Below, one piece after another: positions 42,388 to 51,211 of a stretch of 64,000 nucleotides of DNA; within the stretch, counting starts at the first letter, position 1, and the number at the start of each line of letters is the position of its first letter. The notes below the pieces were generated by a model. The model ran no database searches and was not told the origin of the DNA. It saw nothing but the letters and a program-made list of their open reading frames with translations. A program made the translations under genes and the position numbers. The stretch spans positions 5,498 through 69,497 of the forward strand of contig JBCDAU010000027.1 of assembly GCA_039185015.1 (NCBI GenBank), written 5' to 3'. The DNA comes from JBCBSZ01 sp039185015 (GTDB taxonomy: Bacteria > Actinomycetota > Acidimicrobiia > Acidimicrobiales > Poriferisodalaceae).

Positions 42388-43607
42388 GCCGCGATCGGGC
42401 CGGCCCGGATCGCCGGTCGCAACGACTCGATCGGACTGCCGTCCGGTCGGACCGTGTGCCACGCACCGGTCGGATCCCGCCACGTGCGGAAGCCCCGGTC
42501 CTTGAGTCGATGGTGACGAGCGCAGAGCGGCACGGCGTTCGCCTGGTCGGTCGAGCCACCGTCGGCCCAGGGCCGTTGATGGTCGACCTCGGAGCGATGT
42601 ACCGGTACCGAGCATCCGGCGAAGGCACATCGACCTGTGGTCACCTCGACGGCCTCGCGGGCGGCACCGGTGAAGAGCCGCTGCCGGCGTCCGAGATCGA
42701 CCACCACGCCGGCGCCATCGCGTACCACCCGACGGACGTGCCCCCTGAGCGCGACCGCTGGCAGCTCCCGAGGATCGAGCCAGGATCCGTGCCGGGTCCG
42801 ACAGGTGCGGTCGGCGAACGTGGCGGGGTCGATCGGCTCGGTCACCTCGTCGGTCAGCTCACCGACGAGGTGGTGCTCGAGCGTCGCCTCGTCGACGATC
42901 ACGCTCACCAGGGGCTCAGGTGCCCGACCACCCGGATCGACCGAAGCGGCCCGGGTCAGCGCCGTGACCAGCGCGTCGGCATCTCGTTGCACGCAGGTGC
43001 GTCCGAGCTCGCCGCGCTCGGCGTCCCACTCCGCCAGGTCGGCCTGTCGCTCCGCCTCGGAGAACCGGTCGAGCAGCTCCTCGACCACCGCTCCCTGCAG
43101 GTTGCCGAACCGGCCGGTGAGGTGGAAGGCGCCGTCATGGTCCTGCCGCAGCCGAAGCGACCGGCGCTCGTGCAGCATCTCCGGATCGGGCGCCGGCCCG
43201 TCGGCGTCGGCGAGCCGCTCCCACTCCCGAACGAGCGCTCGGAGATCGAGGTGTCGCATCGACCGGGCGGCATCGAGCAGCGGGTCGACGACCTCGACCA
43301 GCCGGTCGCCGCAGCGCGGGTTCGAGGCCGCCCGCCCCAGCTCACGCGCCGCACACGCGGAGATCTCACCCCGCTCGAGGGCCTCACCGATCGCGCCGAC
43401 CGCCACTGCCGCCCGCTCGTGGAACCGACCCCGGATCTCCGCGGTTGAGAGCTGGTACCGATGCGCCAACCACGTCCGCAGCGAGAGGAACCCATCCTCG
43501 TGATGCGCACCCGCCGCCTCGACCTCGTCGAGCAGCCGAGCCCGCTCGGCGCTCAGCCGCCGCCGCTCCACCTCCAACTCGTCGAGTCGCTCCACCAACG
43601 AACACAT
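42384..43607 (-). CDS. DUF222 / HNH endonuclease domain protein (13E12-like)
   Basis: A 407-residue protein. A helical DUF222 region forms most of the chain. A C-terminal HNH nuclease module carries the metal/catalytic pattern CAFAGCSVP, SEVDHQRPWADGG and PLCARHHRLK. Actinobacterial genomes hold many such genes (mycobacterial 13E12 family), some linked to mobile DNA, with undefined roles. Lies 30 bp after a membrane-protein gene on the same strand. Confidence 0.92.
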   Translation of the reverse strand: MCSLVERLDELEVERRRLSAERARLLDEVEAAGAHHEDGFLSLRTWLAHRYQLSTAEIRGRFHERAAVAVGAIGEALERGEISACAARELGRAASNPRCGDRLVEVVDPLLDAARSMRHLDLRALVREWERLADADGPAPDPEMLHERRSLRLRQDHDGAFHLTGRFGNLQGAVVEELLDRFSEAERQADLAEWDAERGELGRTCVQRDADALVTALTRAASVDPGGRAPEPLVSVIVDEATLEHHLVGELTDEVTEPIDPATFADRTCRTRHGSWLDPRELPAVALRGHVRRVVRDGAGVVVDLGRRQRLFTGAAREAVEVTTGRCAFAGCSVPVHRSEVDHQRPWADGGSTDQANAVPLCARHHRLKDRGFRTWRDPTGAWHTVRPDGSPIESLRPAIRAGPIAA

Positions 43608-43637
43608 GTTCGTATCGTAACGATGGGGTGTGTCGAG

Positions 43638-44288
43638 TCACATCCCCCGCCGGTCAGGCTGGCCGTCCTCACCGAAGCGTGAGCGATGCTCAGCGGCCTG
43701 CACAGCCGCGACGTCGCCACGCCGGATGAGCTCCGCCAAGGAGTCGCGCTGTCGTCGCGCCTTCCGCAGACCACGGACCTCCACCCGGAGCGATGTGCCG
43801 TTCGGACACGTGATCTCGACGGTCCAGCGCCAACGATGCACTGCTGCGAACAGCACGCCGACCCCCAGGATGATCGCTGCGATCACCAGCTCCAGGAGCA
43901 CGACCGCCACCAGCACGAGCACTCCGACCAACACGACGGGCGCTACGAGCACGAGGCCAACGTCAGCCGTCTCAGCCAGCCGGCTCGGATGGATCCGGTC
44001 CGCCTCGGTCCAGTCGGGTGGTCGCGCGTTGTATCTGGCCTTCCCGACCACCCGGCGTCCGAGTGGAAGACGGAGTCGCAGCCGCGGCACCACGATCGAG
44101 AACGGGCGGCCATCCGGGGTCGTAACCGAGAGCGGCCGATCCAGGCCCCACAGGCGCCGACGAGTCTCTACCCAGATCGCGTAGGCGAAGGCAGCGATGG
44201 CTGCGCCCACGGTCACGCTGAGCACACCGAGCACGACCTCAGCGAACAGCTCGCCGAGGATCTCGCCGATGATGGCGAGCATCGCCAC
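43638..44288 (-). CDS. uncharacterised membrane protein
   Basis: Not recognised. 216 residues: an N-terminal hydrophobic region (about 1-40), a soluble middle (LSVTTPDGRPFSIVVPRLRL), a long hydrophobic stretch (about 107-146) and a C-terminal cytosolic segment rich in Arg. The phrases VTTPDGRPFSIVV and EITCPNGTSLRVEV look like two copies of one short motif, suggesting an internal duplication around the membrane helices. It starts 4 bp after the galU stop and runs toward the HNH gene, so galU, this gene and HNH may be cotranscribed. ATG at 44282 is a possible alternative start. Confidence 0.7.
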   Translation of the reverse strand: MAMLAIIGEILGELFAEVVLGVLSVTVGAAIAAFAYAIWVETRRRLWGLDRPLSVTTPDGRPFSIVVPRLRLRLPLGRRVVGKARYNARPPDWTEADRIHPSRLAETADVGLVLVAPVVLVGVLVLVAVVLLELVIAAIILGVGVLFAAVHRWRWTVEITCPNGTSLRVEVRGLRKARRQRDSLAELIRRGDVAAVQAAEHRSRFGEDGQPDRRGM

Positions 44289-44292
44289 GCCC

Positions 44293-45180
44293 CTAGAGCA
44301 GGCCCTTGCGCTGGATGATCTCCTTCAGGTCCTCGGCGAACTGCTCGCCCAGGACCGGGTGCTCCAGCGCCAGCTCGACCGTGGCCCGCAGGTAGTCGGC
44401 CTTGGCCCCGGTGTCGAAGCGGCCGCCCTCGACGACCACACCGAAGGCGCGGCCCTCGTCGGCGAGTTGGGCGATGGCGTCGGTGAGCTGGATCTCGCCG
44501 CCCTTGCCCGGCTTGGTCTGGTCGATGGCGTCGAAGATGTCGGGCGGGAAGATGTAGCGGCCCATGACGGCCAGGTTCGACGGTGCGTCCTCGGGGTCGG
44601 GCTTCTCGACGATGCCGTCCAACCGGACGACGTCCTCGCTCACCGGGGTGGCGTCGGCGCAGCCGTACATCGACACCTGCTCCCGGGGCACCTCCATGAA
44701 GGCGATCACGGCGCCGCCACCGGTCGAGTCGTGGACCTCGATCATGCGCTCCAGCACCTTCGAGCTCGGATGCATGATGTCGTCGGGCAGCATGACGGCG
44801 AAGCCGTGGTCGCCCACGTGCTGACGGGCGCAGCCGACGGCGTGGCCGAGGCCCTTGGCCTCGCCCTGGCGGACCGCCCACACCTCGGCGAGATCGGCGA
44901 TGCCGCGGACGAGGTCGAGCAGCTCGGTCTTGCCCGAGCGCTCCAGGGCCGTCTCCAGCTCGATCGCCCGGTCGAAGTGGTCCTCGACGGCGTTCTTGTT
45001 GCGGGCCGTGATCACGCACACGTCGGTCACGCCGGCGCGGACGGCCTCCTCGACGACCCACTGGATCGACGGCTTGTCGACCAGCGGGAGCATCTCCTTG
45101 GGGATCGCCTTGGTGGCGGGGAGGAATCGGGTTCCGAGACCGGCCGCGGGGATCACGGCGGTGCGGATGGGTGCGGTCAT
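44293..45180 (-). CDS. galU: UTP-glucose-1-phosphate uridylyltransferase
   Basis: A 295-residue nucleotidyltransferase making UDP-glucose for glycans. The N-terminal nucleotide motif is AVIPAAGLGTRFLPATKAIP with KEMLP next. VEKP, the metal/sugar residues in VMLPDDIM, and GGEIQLTDAI follow. Length is standard. Divergent from fmdB across 168 bp. In many actinobacteria galU is linked to moeA/glp and glpR; here they are on the same strand but about 11 kb apart. Confidence 0.97.
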   Translation of the reverse strand: MTAPIRTAVIPAAGLGTRFLPATKAIPKEMLPLVDKPSIQWVVEEAVRAGVTDVCVITARNKNAVEDHFDRAIELETALERSGKTELLDLVRGIADLAEVWAVRQGEAKGLGHAVGCARQHVGDHGFAVMLPDDIMHPSSKVLERMIEVHDSTGGGAVIAFMEVPREQVSMYGCADATPVSEDVVRLDGIVEKPDPEDAPSNLAVMGRYIFPPDIFDAIDQTKPGKGGEIQLTDAIAQLADEGRAFGVVVEGGRFDTGAKADYLRATVELALEHPVLGEQFAEDLKEIIQRKGLL

Positions 45181-45348
45181 CGTGAGGGGCTCTCCGTCTC
45201 GCTCGCTGCGCCCATGATGGACGCACCGTCCACCTCCCGTGTACCACCGTGAGCCCACGGCCGGTGGCCACGGATGGGCTCCGAGCAGGCCGGTCGGTAC
45301 ACTCCACGGTCGCCCCGACCGCCACCTCCCCCTGAGGTTCCTGGGACC

Positions 45349-45657
45349 GTGCCCACCTACGACTATCGCTGCGACGCCTGCGGCCACCGCTTCGAGATGG
45401 TGCAGAGCATCAAGGACGATCCGATCACGATCTGCCCGAACTGTGGCGCCGAGCAGGTGGTCAAGGTCTTCGGCGTCCCCGGCATCGCCTTCAAGGGCAG
45501 CGGCTTCTACAAGACCGACAGCCGGTCCTCGGGCTCGTCCGGCGGCAACGGGAGCTCCTCCGGCGACTCCGGGTCGAGCAGCTCGTCGTCGGACAGCTCC
45601 TCCTCGAGCAGTTCGTCGGGCAGCTCCTCGTCGTCGAGCAGCTCGTCGTCGGACTGA
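45349..45657 (+). CDS. FmdB-family zinc-ribbon protein with poly-Ser tail
   Basis: A 102-residue protein. The N-terminal zinc ribbon has two CxxC knuckles (YRCDACGHRFE and ICPNCGAEQ), and GSGFYKTD follows, as in FmdB regulatory proteins. From about residue 58 the chain is almost only Ser, Gly and Asp. The tail is low-complexity and probably disordered. GTG at 45349. Function unknown beyond predicted zinc binding. Confidence 0.9.
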   Translation: MPTYDYRCDACGHRFEMVQSIKDDPITICPNCGAEQVVKVFGVPGIAFKGSGFYKTDSRSSGSSGGNGSSSGDSGSSSSSSDSSSSSSSSGSSSSSSSSSSD

Positions 45658-45742
45658 GCCCCACCGGCTCGACCACACGAGGTCGCCGCCGATAGCGTGC
45701 GCCTCCGGCTTCCCCCGCCGTACCCATCCCGGGGGTTGTCCC

Positions 45743-46399
45743 GTGCCCACGCTCCTGCGCCGTCTCCGTCACGGCCTCTGGCGCCTCTACCGTCGTCCGA
45801 TCGTCGTCGGCCTCGCCTCGCTCGTCCTGGTCACGCTGGCCGTCCTCGGCCTCCGGGACGCGGGTGCGGCGCCGACCGTCGAGGTGCTGGTCGCCCGACG
45901 TGAGGTCCCGGCGGGCGTCCCGCTGACCGCCGACGACGTCGAGCTCGCACCCCGGCCGGCGCAGGACCTGCCGATCGACGCGGTCACGACCGCGGCACCC
46001 GGTCGGACCACGCTGGTCGGGCTCGCCGCCGGAGAGATCGTCCTCGAGCGACGGCTCGCGCCGGGTGGCGTCGGCGCCGTCGCCTCCCTCGTCGCTCCCG
46101 GCGCGGTCGGTGTCTGGCTGCCACCGGCCGGGCTCACGACCGAGCTCGCCGTCGGCGACCGCCTCGACCTGCTCGTGCTGGCCGAGACCGGCACCCGTGC
46201 CGCCGTCCTGGGTGCGCCGGTGATCGGCATCGACGACCAGGGCGTCACGGTCGCCGTGCCCGACCTCGTCGCGGCCGAGGTGGTCGAGGCCGTGGTGGCC
46301 GGGCTTGTCGTCCCGGTGGTGGCGCCGTCGTGGACCGACAGCGCTCAGGCGCCGAGCGCCAGCGCGCCCAGCACCACGATCCCGAGCAGCACGCGGTAG
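45743..46399 (+). CDS. SAF-domain (CpaB/RcpC-like) membrane-anchored protein
   Basis: A 218-residue protein. One TM helix (about 18-38) is followed by a SAF domain starting VEVLVARREVPAGVPLTADDV, a pattern typical of the pilus-assembly CpaB/RcpC family and flagellar FlgA. A second domain (VAPGAVGVWLPPAGLT, then AVGDRLDLLV) fits RcpC. No tad/pilus genes are next to it, so the partner is unclear. Its 3' end overlaps the convergent uppP gene by 55 bp. Confidence 0.85.
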   Translation: MPTLLRRLRHGLWRLYRRPIVVGLASLVLVTLAVLGLRDAGAAPTVEVLVARREVPAGVPLTADDVELAPRPAQDLPIDAVTTAAPGRTTLVGLAAGEIVLERRLAPGGVGAVASLVAPGAVGVWLPPAGLTTELAVGDRLDLLVLAETGTRAAVLGAPVIGIDDQGVTVAVPDLVAAEVVEAVVAGLVVPVVAPSWTDSAQAPSASAPSTTIPSSTR

Positions 46400-47163
46400 A
46401 TCACGAACGGGAGGAACGTGCGGCTCCGCACCAGCTTGAGCGTGCCCCACACGGCGACCCAGCCGGTCACCGCCGCGGCCGACATCCCGACGATGAACCC
46501 GCCGACCAGGTCCGACGGCAGCCCGTCGGAGGCGACCGAGGCACCGCGGAGCAGCCCGGCACCGGCGATGACCGGGAGGCTCATCAGGAACGCGAGCCGG
46601 GCGGCGCTGGCCCGGTCGAAGCCCAGCACCCGGGCCACCGAGATCGTCGCGCCCGAGCGGGACACGCCGGGCTGCAGCGCCAGCGCCTGGCCGACACCCA
46701 TGAGCAGCCCGTCGCGCAGCCCGAACGAGCCCTCCTCGCGGCGGGGCGTGAGGTTGTCGGCCCACAGGAGCACGAGCCCGAACACGATCAGGCAGACGGC
46801 GATGAGCCAGATGCGGTCGACGGCGAGCACATCGCCGAGCACGATCCCGGTGATGCCGGCCGGGATGGCGGAGGCGACGAGGAACCACGCCTTGCGGCCC
46901 TCGGCATCGAGCGGCCCGCGCCGGAACACGGGGCCGAGGCCCGCGACGGTGAGCGATACGACGTCACGCCACAGGTAGGCGATCGCGCCGACGAGGGTGC
47001 CGATGTGCACGGCGACGTCGAAGGCCTGCTCGATCGTCTCGTCGTCGAAGTCGTCCCAGCCCGTCGCCCAGCGGACGAGCTCGAGGTGCCCGCTCGACGA
47101 GATCGGCAGGAACTCGGCCAGGCCCTGGACGATGCCGAGGACGAGTGCGTGGAACAGGCTCAC
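46345..47163 (-). CDS. uppP: undecaprenyl-diphosphatase
   Basis: A 272-residue inner-membrane enzyme recycling undecaprenyl pyrophosphate in peptidoglycan synthesis; it also confers bacitracin tolerance. Signature motifs: LGIVQGLAEFLPISSSGH near the N-terminus and QPGVSRSGATIS in the second half. GTG at 47163. Followed upstream (same strand, 40 bp) by the PHP gene. Confidence 0.97.
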   Translation of the reverse strand: MSLFHALVLGIVQGLAEFLPISSSGHLELVRWATGWDDFDDETIEQAFDVAVHIGTLVGAIAYLWRDVVSLTVAGLGPVFRRGPLDAEGRKAWFLVASAIPAGITGIVLGDVLAVDRIWLIAVCLIVFGLVLLWADNLTPRREEGSFGLRDGLLMGVGQALALQPGVSRSGATISVARVLGFDRASAARLAFLMSLPVIAGAGLLRGASVASDGLPSDLVGGFIVGMSAAAVTGWVAVWGTLKLVRSRTFLPFVIYRVLLGIVVLGALALGA

Positions 47164-47203
47164 GGGGCCTCCGTCGGCCGCGCGGCCGGAAAGGGAAGGG
47201 GGG

Positions 47204-47911
47204 TCACGAGGTGGTCGACGGGACGATCCGCGGCGACCACGGCCGCGGCTGGTCCCAGTGGTGCCCCACGACCCGAGCGGTCGCGAGGGCGGCGAGGAAC
47301 TCGGTGGGCCCCTCGAAGTCGGTCATCTCCACGTAGGCCGCGCCGATGGCGTCGGGGACGTGGGCGTCGCTGCCGGCACCGGCGGGGAGACCGGCCTCGA
47401 CCGCGAGCTCGGCGGCACGTCGGTTGAGCGACCGGAGCGACGTCTTGCCGTTCCAGGCCTCGACGGCGTCGATCAGCTCCCGATCGATCAGGTCGAACAG
47501 GGTCGACTCGGCGAGGCAGTGGCGCATCGGATCGAAGGGGTGCGGGACGTAGACGATGGCGCCCTGATCACGGATGCGGCGGGCCGTCTCGTCCGCCGGC
47601 AGGCCCTGCGGGACCCGCTCGGTCAGGAACAGCCCGATCAGCTCGCCGGCGTGGGTGCGGACCTCCTCGCCGACGACGACCCGACACGGCAGCGCTTCGC
47701 GGGCCGCCTCGGCGCCGGCGACGGCGTGGTGATCGGTGACGCAGAGGACGTCGATGCCGGCCTCGGCGACGGAGCGGGCGAGCTCGTCGAGCGTGGTGGT
47801 GCAGTCCCCTGACCACATCGTGTGGCTGTGGCAATCGACGCGCAGCAGCCCGTGATCGACGGGGTCGGCGAGGTGCGGATGGCGGTCGATGGCGACCGGA
47901 GCGGGCTCCAC
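47204..47911 (-). CDS. PHP-domain phosphoesterase
   Basis: A 235-residue PHP metallophosphoesterase. Metal motifs: DCHSHTMWSGD, CVTDHHAVAGA, VYVPHPFDP and GSDAHVPDAIGA. Such stand-alone proteins include nucleotide phosphodiesterases and histidinol-phosphatase relatives; the substrate is unknown. GTG at 47911. The next gene upstream (TldE/PmbA) ends 18 bp away, so cotranscription is possible. Confidence 0.9.
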   Translation of the reverse strand: MEPAPVAIDRHPHLADPVDHGLLRVDCHSHTMWSGDCTTTLDELARSVAEAGIDVLCVTDHHAVAGAEAAREALPCRVVVGEEVRTHAGELIGLFLTERVPQGLPADETARRIRDQGAIVYVPHPFDPMRHCLAESTLFDLIDRELIDAVEAWNGKTSLRSLNRRAAELAVEAGLPAGAGSDAHVPDAIGAAYVEMTDFEGPTEFLAALATARVVGHHWDQPRPWSPRIVPSTTS

Positions 47912-47929
47912 GAGGGGTGGAGCGTAGGG

Positions 47930-49291
47930 CTAGCGACCCGAGACCGTCACGCCTTCGATCACCACGCTCTGTCCAGCGGCGCTCATGGGGAGGAACTCCA
48001 CGTCAGAGCCGATGGCGACGATGTCGAGCAGGAGGCGCTGCAGCGTCGACGCGATGGTGAACTCGCGCACGGGCTCACCGAGCTTGCCGCCCTCGATCCG
48101 CACTCCCTCGGCGCCCGTCGAGAAGTCGCCGCTGACGGGGTTCACGCCCGAGTGCAGCCCGGCGACCTTCTGGATGAGCACCCCGCGCTCGACGCCGGCG
48201 ATGAGCTCGTCGCGGGTCTGCGTGCCGGGGGCCAGGGTGAGCGCACGGCACCCGACGCCGGGCGTCGAGGCGTAGCCCCCGCGGACGGCCGATCCGGTGC
48301 TGGCGGTGCCCATCCTCCGGGCGGTCGTGCCGTTGTGGACGAACTGCTGGAGCTCGCCGCCGACGATCAGCTCGTTGCGGCGGGTGGCGAGGCCCTCACC
48401 GTCGAGGCGGCCGGCGGTGAAGAAGCGATCGTCGGTCGGGTCGTCGACGAGGGTGACGTCGGCGGCGGCGACCTCCTCGCCGAGGCGCTCGGCGAACAAC
48501 GACCGGCCCTTGAGGACCGACTCGGCGTTGAGCGTGCCGCCGATGATGCCCAGGAGCTGCGCGGTCACGTACGGGTCGAACACGACCGTGAGCCGCTCGG
48601 ACTCCGGCTTGGTCGCTCCGAGCAGCTGGGTGGCGCGTCGTCCGGCGTCAGCGGCGGCGTCGCCGACGACGAGCTCGTCGAGGTCACGGCCGACCGAGAA
48701 ACCGAAACCGGTCTGGGTCTCGTCGCCCTCGCTCGCCAGGACGAACGCGGTCACGTAGCAGCCGCTGCGGCGGGCCGAGTCGCGGATGCCGGAGGTGGTG
48801 GCGATCGCGGCGTCGACCATCGAGTCGGCGTAGTCGGCCGACTCGACCGCGGAGATGCGGGGGTCCACCCCGGACGCGGCGGCCTCGAGCTCGAGCGCGA
48901 GCTCGATCTTGCGGTCGTCGGACACCCCGGCCAGCGAGTCGGACCAGAGCTCGAGATCGGCCGGCGTGACACCGTCGGGCTCGACCAGGCCGACCCAGTC
49001 CTCCGGCGTGGCGAAGGTGGCGTTGTCGCGGGCCTCGCTGAGCGTCTCCTCGATGACGTCGAGGTCGAGCGAACCGGCGTAGGCGAAGCCCTGCCGACCG
49101 CCCCTGATGACCCGGATGCCCACGCCCGCCGACTCGGCAGAGGTGAAGGACTCGACCTCGCCCTGGTAGGCGCGGATCTCGGTGTCGCGCCCACGGACGG
49201 CATAGGCCTCGAGCTGCTCGTCGTCGTCGGCCCAGCCGACGATGCGGTCGGCGAGGCCGAGGAGGTCGGTGTCGATGGCGACGTCGGTCAT
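47930..49291 (-). CDS. TldE/PmbA-family metalloprotease subunit
   Basis: A 453-residue TldE (PmbA) protein. TldD/TldE heterodimers degrade or mature peptides. GVGIRVIRGGRQGFAYAGS is the N-terminal family block; GVNPVSGDFSTGAEGVRIEGG is split above 20 but SGDFSTGA and IEGGKLGEPV are the C-terminal block. As in other TldE proteins, no HExxxH zinc motif is seen, so it is the non-catalytic partner. Start ATG overlaps the tldD stop by 4 nt. Confidence 0.94.
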   Translation of the reverse strand: MTDVAIDTDLLGLADRIVGWADDDEQLEAYAVRGRDTEIRAYQGEVESFTSAESAGVGIRVIRGGRQGFAYAGSLDLDVIEETLSEARDNATFATPEDWVGLVEPDGVTPADLELWSDSLAGVSDDRKIELALELEAAASGVDPRISAVESADYADSMVDAAIATTSGIRDSARRSGCYVTAFVLASEGDETQTGFGFSVGRDLDELVVGDAAADAGRRATQLLGATKPESERLTVVFDPYVTAQLLGIIGGTLNAESVLKGRSLFAERLGEEVAAADVTLVDDPTDDRFFTAGRLDGEGLATRRNELIVGGELQQFVHNGTTARRMGTASTGSAVRGGYASTPGVGCRALTLAPGTQTRDELIAGVERGVLIQKVAGLHSGVNPVSGDFSTGAEGVRIEGGKLGEPVREFTIASTLQRLLLDIVAIGSDVEFLPMSAAGQSVVIEGVTVSGR

Positions 49292-50676
49292 GCCGCGGTG
49301 CCGCCGACCGTCAGGCGGGTCACCCGGAGCGTCGGTTGGCCGTCGCCGACCGGCACGCCCTGGCCGTCCTTGCCGCACGTGCCCGGGGAACCCATCGCGA
49401 AGTCAGCGGCGATGGCGTCGATGTCCTGGAGCACCTGCGGGCCGTTGCCGATGAGGTTGCCCTCGCGCAGCGGCTCGGTGATCTGCCCGTCCTCGATCAG
49501 GTAGGCCTCGGTCATGCCGAACACGAAGTCACCCGTGGCCGTGTTGACCTGACCGCCGCCCAACTGGGCCACGTACACCCCGTTCGGGGTGTCGGCGATG
49601 ATGTCGTCGGCCTCGCCCTCACCGTCGAGGACGTAGGTGTTGGTCATCCGCACCATCGGCAGGTGCTCGTAGCTCTGGCGCCGACCGTTGCCCGACTGCG
49701 GCCGGCCCTCGGCACGGCTGCGCATCAGGTCCCACATGTAGTCGGTGAGGATGCCGTCCTCGATCAGCGTGTTGCTGCGGGTCGGTGCGCCCTCGTCGTC
49801 GATGGCGAGCGCACCCCACTCCCGGGCCATGGTGCCGTCGTCGACCAGGGTGACGAGCGGCGACGCGACCTGCTCGCCCACGCGGTCCTTGAAGACCGAG
49901 GCACCCTTGCGGACGAGGTCGGCCTCGAGGCCGTGGCCGCACGCCTCGTGGAAGAGCACCCCACCTCCACCCTTCGCGACGACGACCGGCATCTCGCCGC
50001 TGGGCGCAGGGCGGGCCTGCAGCTTGGTGATCGCCCGGGCGGCCGCCCGGCGAGCCAGCTCCTCGACGTCGTAGAGGTCGAAGAGCTCGAAGCCGACCGT
50101 GTGGCCGATCGTCTCCCGACCCGTCTGCATCCCGGTGTCGCCGGAGGCGATCGCGTTGACCGAGAACAGGGTGCGCACCTGGTCGTCCTCGCCGAAGACC
50201 CCGTCGCTGTTGGCGACCAGGATCCGGCGGCGGCCCTCGGAGTAGCGGGCGGCGACCTGGCTGATGGCGGCGTCGACGCTGCGTGCGGCCTCGTCGGCCG
50301 AGCGGAGCAGGTCGACCTTGACGGCCTTCTCGATCGTCTCGGGCAGCACCTCGACCGGGTGCGGCGTGACATCGACGGCCGCCAGCTCGGCAGGGGTCTG
50401 CACCGCTCCACCACCGCGGGCCGACGCGGCCGCGCGTCGGGCCGCTGACCTCAGTCCCTCGGGGCTCAGGTCGGCCGTGTGGGCGAAGCCGGTCGACTCC
50501 CCGACCACGACGCGGATGCCGACGCCGCGGCGACGGCCACTGCTCAGCTCCTCGATGCGGCCGTCGTCGAGGTACGCGGCGGTGCTCCGCCGATCCTCGG
50601 CGAAGACTTCGGCGAACTCGGCGCCGGTGCTCAGCGCCTCCCCGAGGGTCCTCTGCACCACATCCCGGTCGAGCAC
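49288..50676 (-). CDS. tldD: TldD-family metalloprotease subunit
   Basis: The 462-residue catalytic partner of TldE. The zinc motif HExxxH is HEACGH (in VLFHEACGHGLEADLV), with the Cys ligand region TCGKDGQGVP near the C-terminus. TldD/E processes ribosomally made peptides such as microcins and antitoxins in other bacteria. GTG at 50676 has GAGGAGG 5 nt upstream. Longer readings up to 51849 are antisense to the flippase genes. Confidence 0.95.
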   Translation of the reverse strand: MLDRDVVQRTLGEALSTGAEFAEVFAEDRRSTAAYLDDGRIEELSSGRRRGVGIRVVVGESTGFAHTADLSPEGLRSAARRAAASARGGGAVQTPAELAAVDVTPHPVEVLPETIEKAVKVDLLRSADEAARSVDAAISQVAARYSEGRRRILVANSDGVFGEDDQVRTLFSVNAIASGDTGMQTGRETIGHTVGFELFDLYDVEELARRAAARAITKLQARPAPSGEMPVVVAKGGGGVLFHEACGHGLEADLVRKGASVFKDRVGEQVASPLVTLVDDGTMAREWGALAIDDEGAPTRSNTLIEDGILTDYMWDLMRSRAEGRPQSGNGRRQSYEHLPMVRMTNTYVLDGEGEADDIIADTPNGVYVAQLGGGQVNTATGDFVFGMTEAYLIEDGQITEPLREGNLIGNGPQVLQDIDAIAADFAMGSPGTCGKDGQGVPVGDGQPTLRVTRLTVGGTAA

Positions 50677-50752
50677 GCTGCCTCCTCGTCGTCGAGTCCG
50701 GTCAGGGTACCGGCGTGACCTCGGGCCCGGACGGGCGTCGTACGCTGATCGG

Positions 50753-51139
50753 GTGCCCCCGGAGGTCGGACTCACCGCCACCCTGTCGCTCACCGTGTCC
50801 GACGACGACACGGCCGTCGCGCTCGGCTCCGGCACCGTGCCGGTGCTGGGCACCCCCCGAGTCGTCGCGCTGTGCGAGGAAGCGACCGTCGCTGCGATCT
50901 CGTCGAGCCTCGGCGACGGGCAGACGACGGTCGGCTCGAAGATCTCCCTCGAGCACCTCGCCCCGACGCCCGTCGGCGGCGTCGTCGAGGCCTCGGCGGT
51001 GCTCGAGAAGGTCGAGGGACGCCGTCTGACCTTCACCGTCAAGGTGTCCGACGAGCGGAGCCTGCTCGCCGCGGGCCGGATCGTCCGGATCGCCGTCGAC
51101 GAGGACACCTTCGTCGCCCGAGCCCAGGGTGACGGCTGA
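50753..51139 (+). CDS. FlK-like hot-dog thioesterase
   Basis: A 128-residue hot-dog protein. The pattern SGTVPVLGTPRVVALCEEA and TTVGSKISLEHLAPTPVGG matches FlK/fluoroacetyl-CoA thioesterase relatives and YbgC-like proteins. The Thr, Glu and His residues of the FlK triad region (TP, EE, EH) appear in place. Fluoroacetate use is not implied. GTG at 50753, 76 bp from divergent tldD. Confidence 0.88.
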   Translation: MPPEVGLTATLSLTVSDDDTAVALGSGTVPVLGTPRVVALCEEATVAAISSSLGDGQTTVGSKISLEHLAPTPVGGVVEASAVLEKVEGRRLTFTVKVSDERSLLAAGRIVRIAVDEDTFVARAQGDG

Positions 51140-51211
51140 CCTCCTCGGCGACGCCCCGGACCCTCGCAGCGGACGGGTCCGTTCCGTAGGATTGGGAGTT
51201 CGGTTCCCGCC

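Noticed and set aside
50753..51139. Fluoroacetate resistance gene
   Set aside because: FlK-like hot-dog proteins are widespread and mostly of unknown substrate; no organofluorine context.
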